This document shows, piece by piece, positions 4,834 through 5,033 of a stretch of 5,033 nt of DNA. Both the position numbers and the translations under genes were made by a program. Each line of letters starts with the position of its first letter. Position 1 is the first letter of the stretch. Source of the stretch: Nitrospirota bacterium (GTDB lineage: Bacteria; Nitrospirota; Nitrospiria; Nitrospirales; Nitrospiraceae); NCBI GenBank assembly GCA_020028595.1, contig JAIBHQ010000094.1:1-5033 (forward strand), read 5' to 3'. Below the pieces are notes generated by a model, which was not told the DNA's origin, ran no database searches, and was given only the letters and a program-made list of their open reading frames with translations.

Positions 4834-5033
4834 GGGTCCGCGACAGCGTGTTATTCGACACCTGCGTTATCATCAACCTGCGGTTGAGCTGTTGCTCGAA
4901 GCACTGCCTGAGTCACAGAGCCTGTCTGTTCAACGCCCGGCAAAGGCGTCCCCCTGGTGAATCTGATACTGTCCCGCTTCGGCGATGTGAGACGCGTAAC
5001 GGGTACGCAGGGGGCTGCCCCGGTTAGCATTGC
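4834..5033. other. Right-edge region with no supportable gene
   Basis: No frame here has a start with a ribosome site and a recognisable product. Three frames stay open for part of it: a + frame reaching 5027, a + frame from 4826 to a TGA at 4958-4960 that contains AVELLLEALPESQSLSV but no start codon, and a minus-strand frame entering from the right edge and ending with TAA at 4851-4853 (60 residues, no known motif). By hand count, GC rises from 43 % at 4741-4800 to 66 % at 4981-5033. The stretch may be a long regulatory region or a decayed gene. A small GGGG-CTG-CCCC dyad lies at 5011-5021. Confidence 0.5.

Noticed and set aside
4728..5027. 99-codon + frame starting at TTG
   Set aside because: No ribosome site and a Cys/Arg-rich composition. 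LFDTCVIINL recalls the start of PIN-domain toxins, but no further PIN acidic residues or fold pattern follow.
1..5033. CRISPR array, tRNA, rRNA, complete insertion sequence
   Set aside because: No regularly spaced repeats, no cloverleaf or rRNA sequence recognised, and no transposase or paired terminal repeats found.

Overview
The window is GC-rich DNA, about 60 % or more inside the genes, with five protein-coding features and two informative intergenic regions. The rightmost ~460 bases hold no convincing gene. The TonB-dependent receptor tail, Sec-exported periplasmic proteins and an AAHS-type aromatic-acid permease point to a Gram-negative, probably soil or freshwater proteobacterium with a large catabolic repertoire (a Steroidobacter-like gammaproteobacterium or a sphingomonad would fit). 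This placement is inference, since no rRNA or marker gene is present.

Layout. Positions 2-169 (+) are the last 55 codons of a TonB-dependent outer-membrane receptor. Positions 170-353 are intergenic and hold two strong inverted repeats (178-229 and 228-254) that probably end the receptor transcript, then a possible weak promoter. Three closely packed + strand genes follow: an exported metallo-beta-lactamase-fold protein (354-1346) and two exported proteins of an uncharacterised family (1363-2178 and 2186-3142). Gaps of 16 and 7 bases suggest one operon. A 104-base convergent spacer carries a 12-bp tandem repeat. On the minus strand lies a complete 12-TM MFS transporter of the aromatic acid:H+ symporter type (4569-3247). 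Its AT-rich upstream region contains a perfect 17-bp dyad (4613-4629) and a second dyad (4656-4669), both operator-like.

How the genes may work together (inference): the receptor would bring a bulky or hydrophobic substrate across the outer membrane. The exported MBL-fold protein and the two exported proteins would bind or process it in the periplasm. The MFS permease would move a carboxylated, perhaps aromatic, product across the inner membrane under a repressor acting at the 4613-4629 dyad. No substrate can be named from this sequence.

Most unusual points: the MBL-fold protein lacks the first two histidines of the HxHxDH zinc motif (it reads TADADH) but keeps all other expected ligands. 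The two tandem exported proteins look like diverged paralogues sharing a conserved cysteine pair, and the second has an added C-terminal region with a CxxxC pair.
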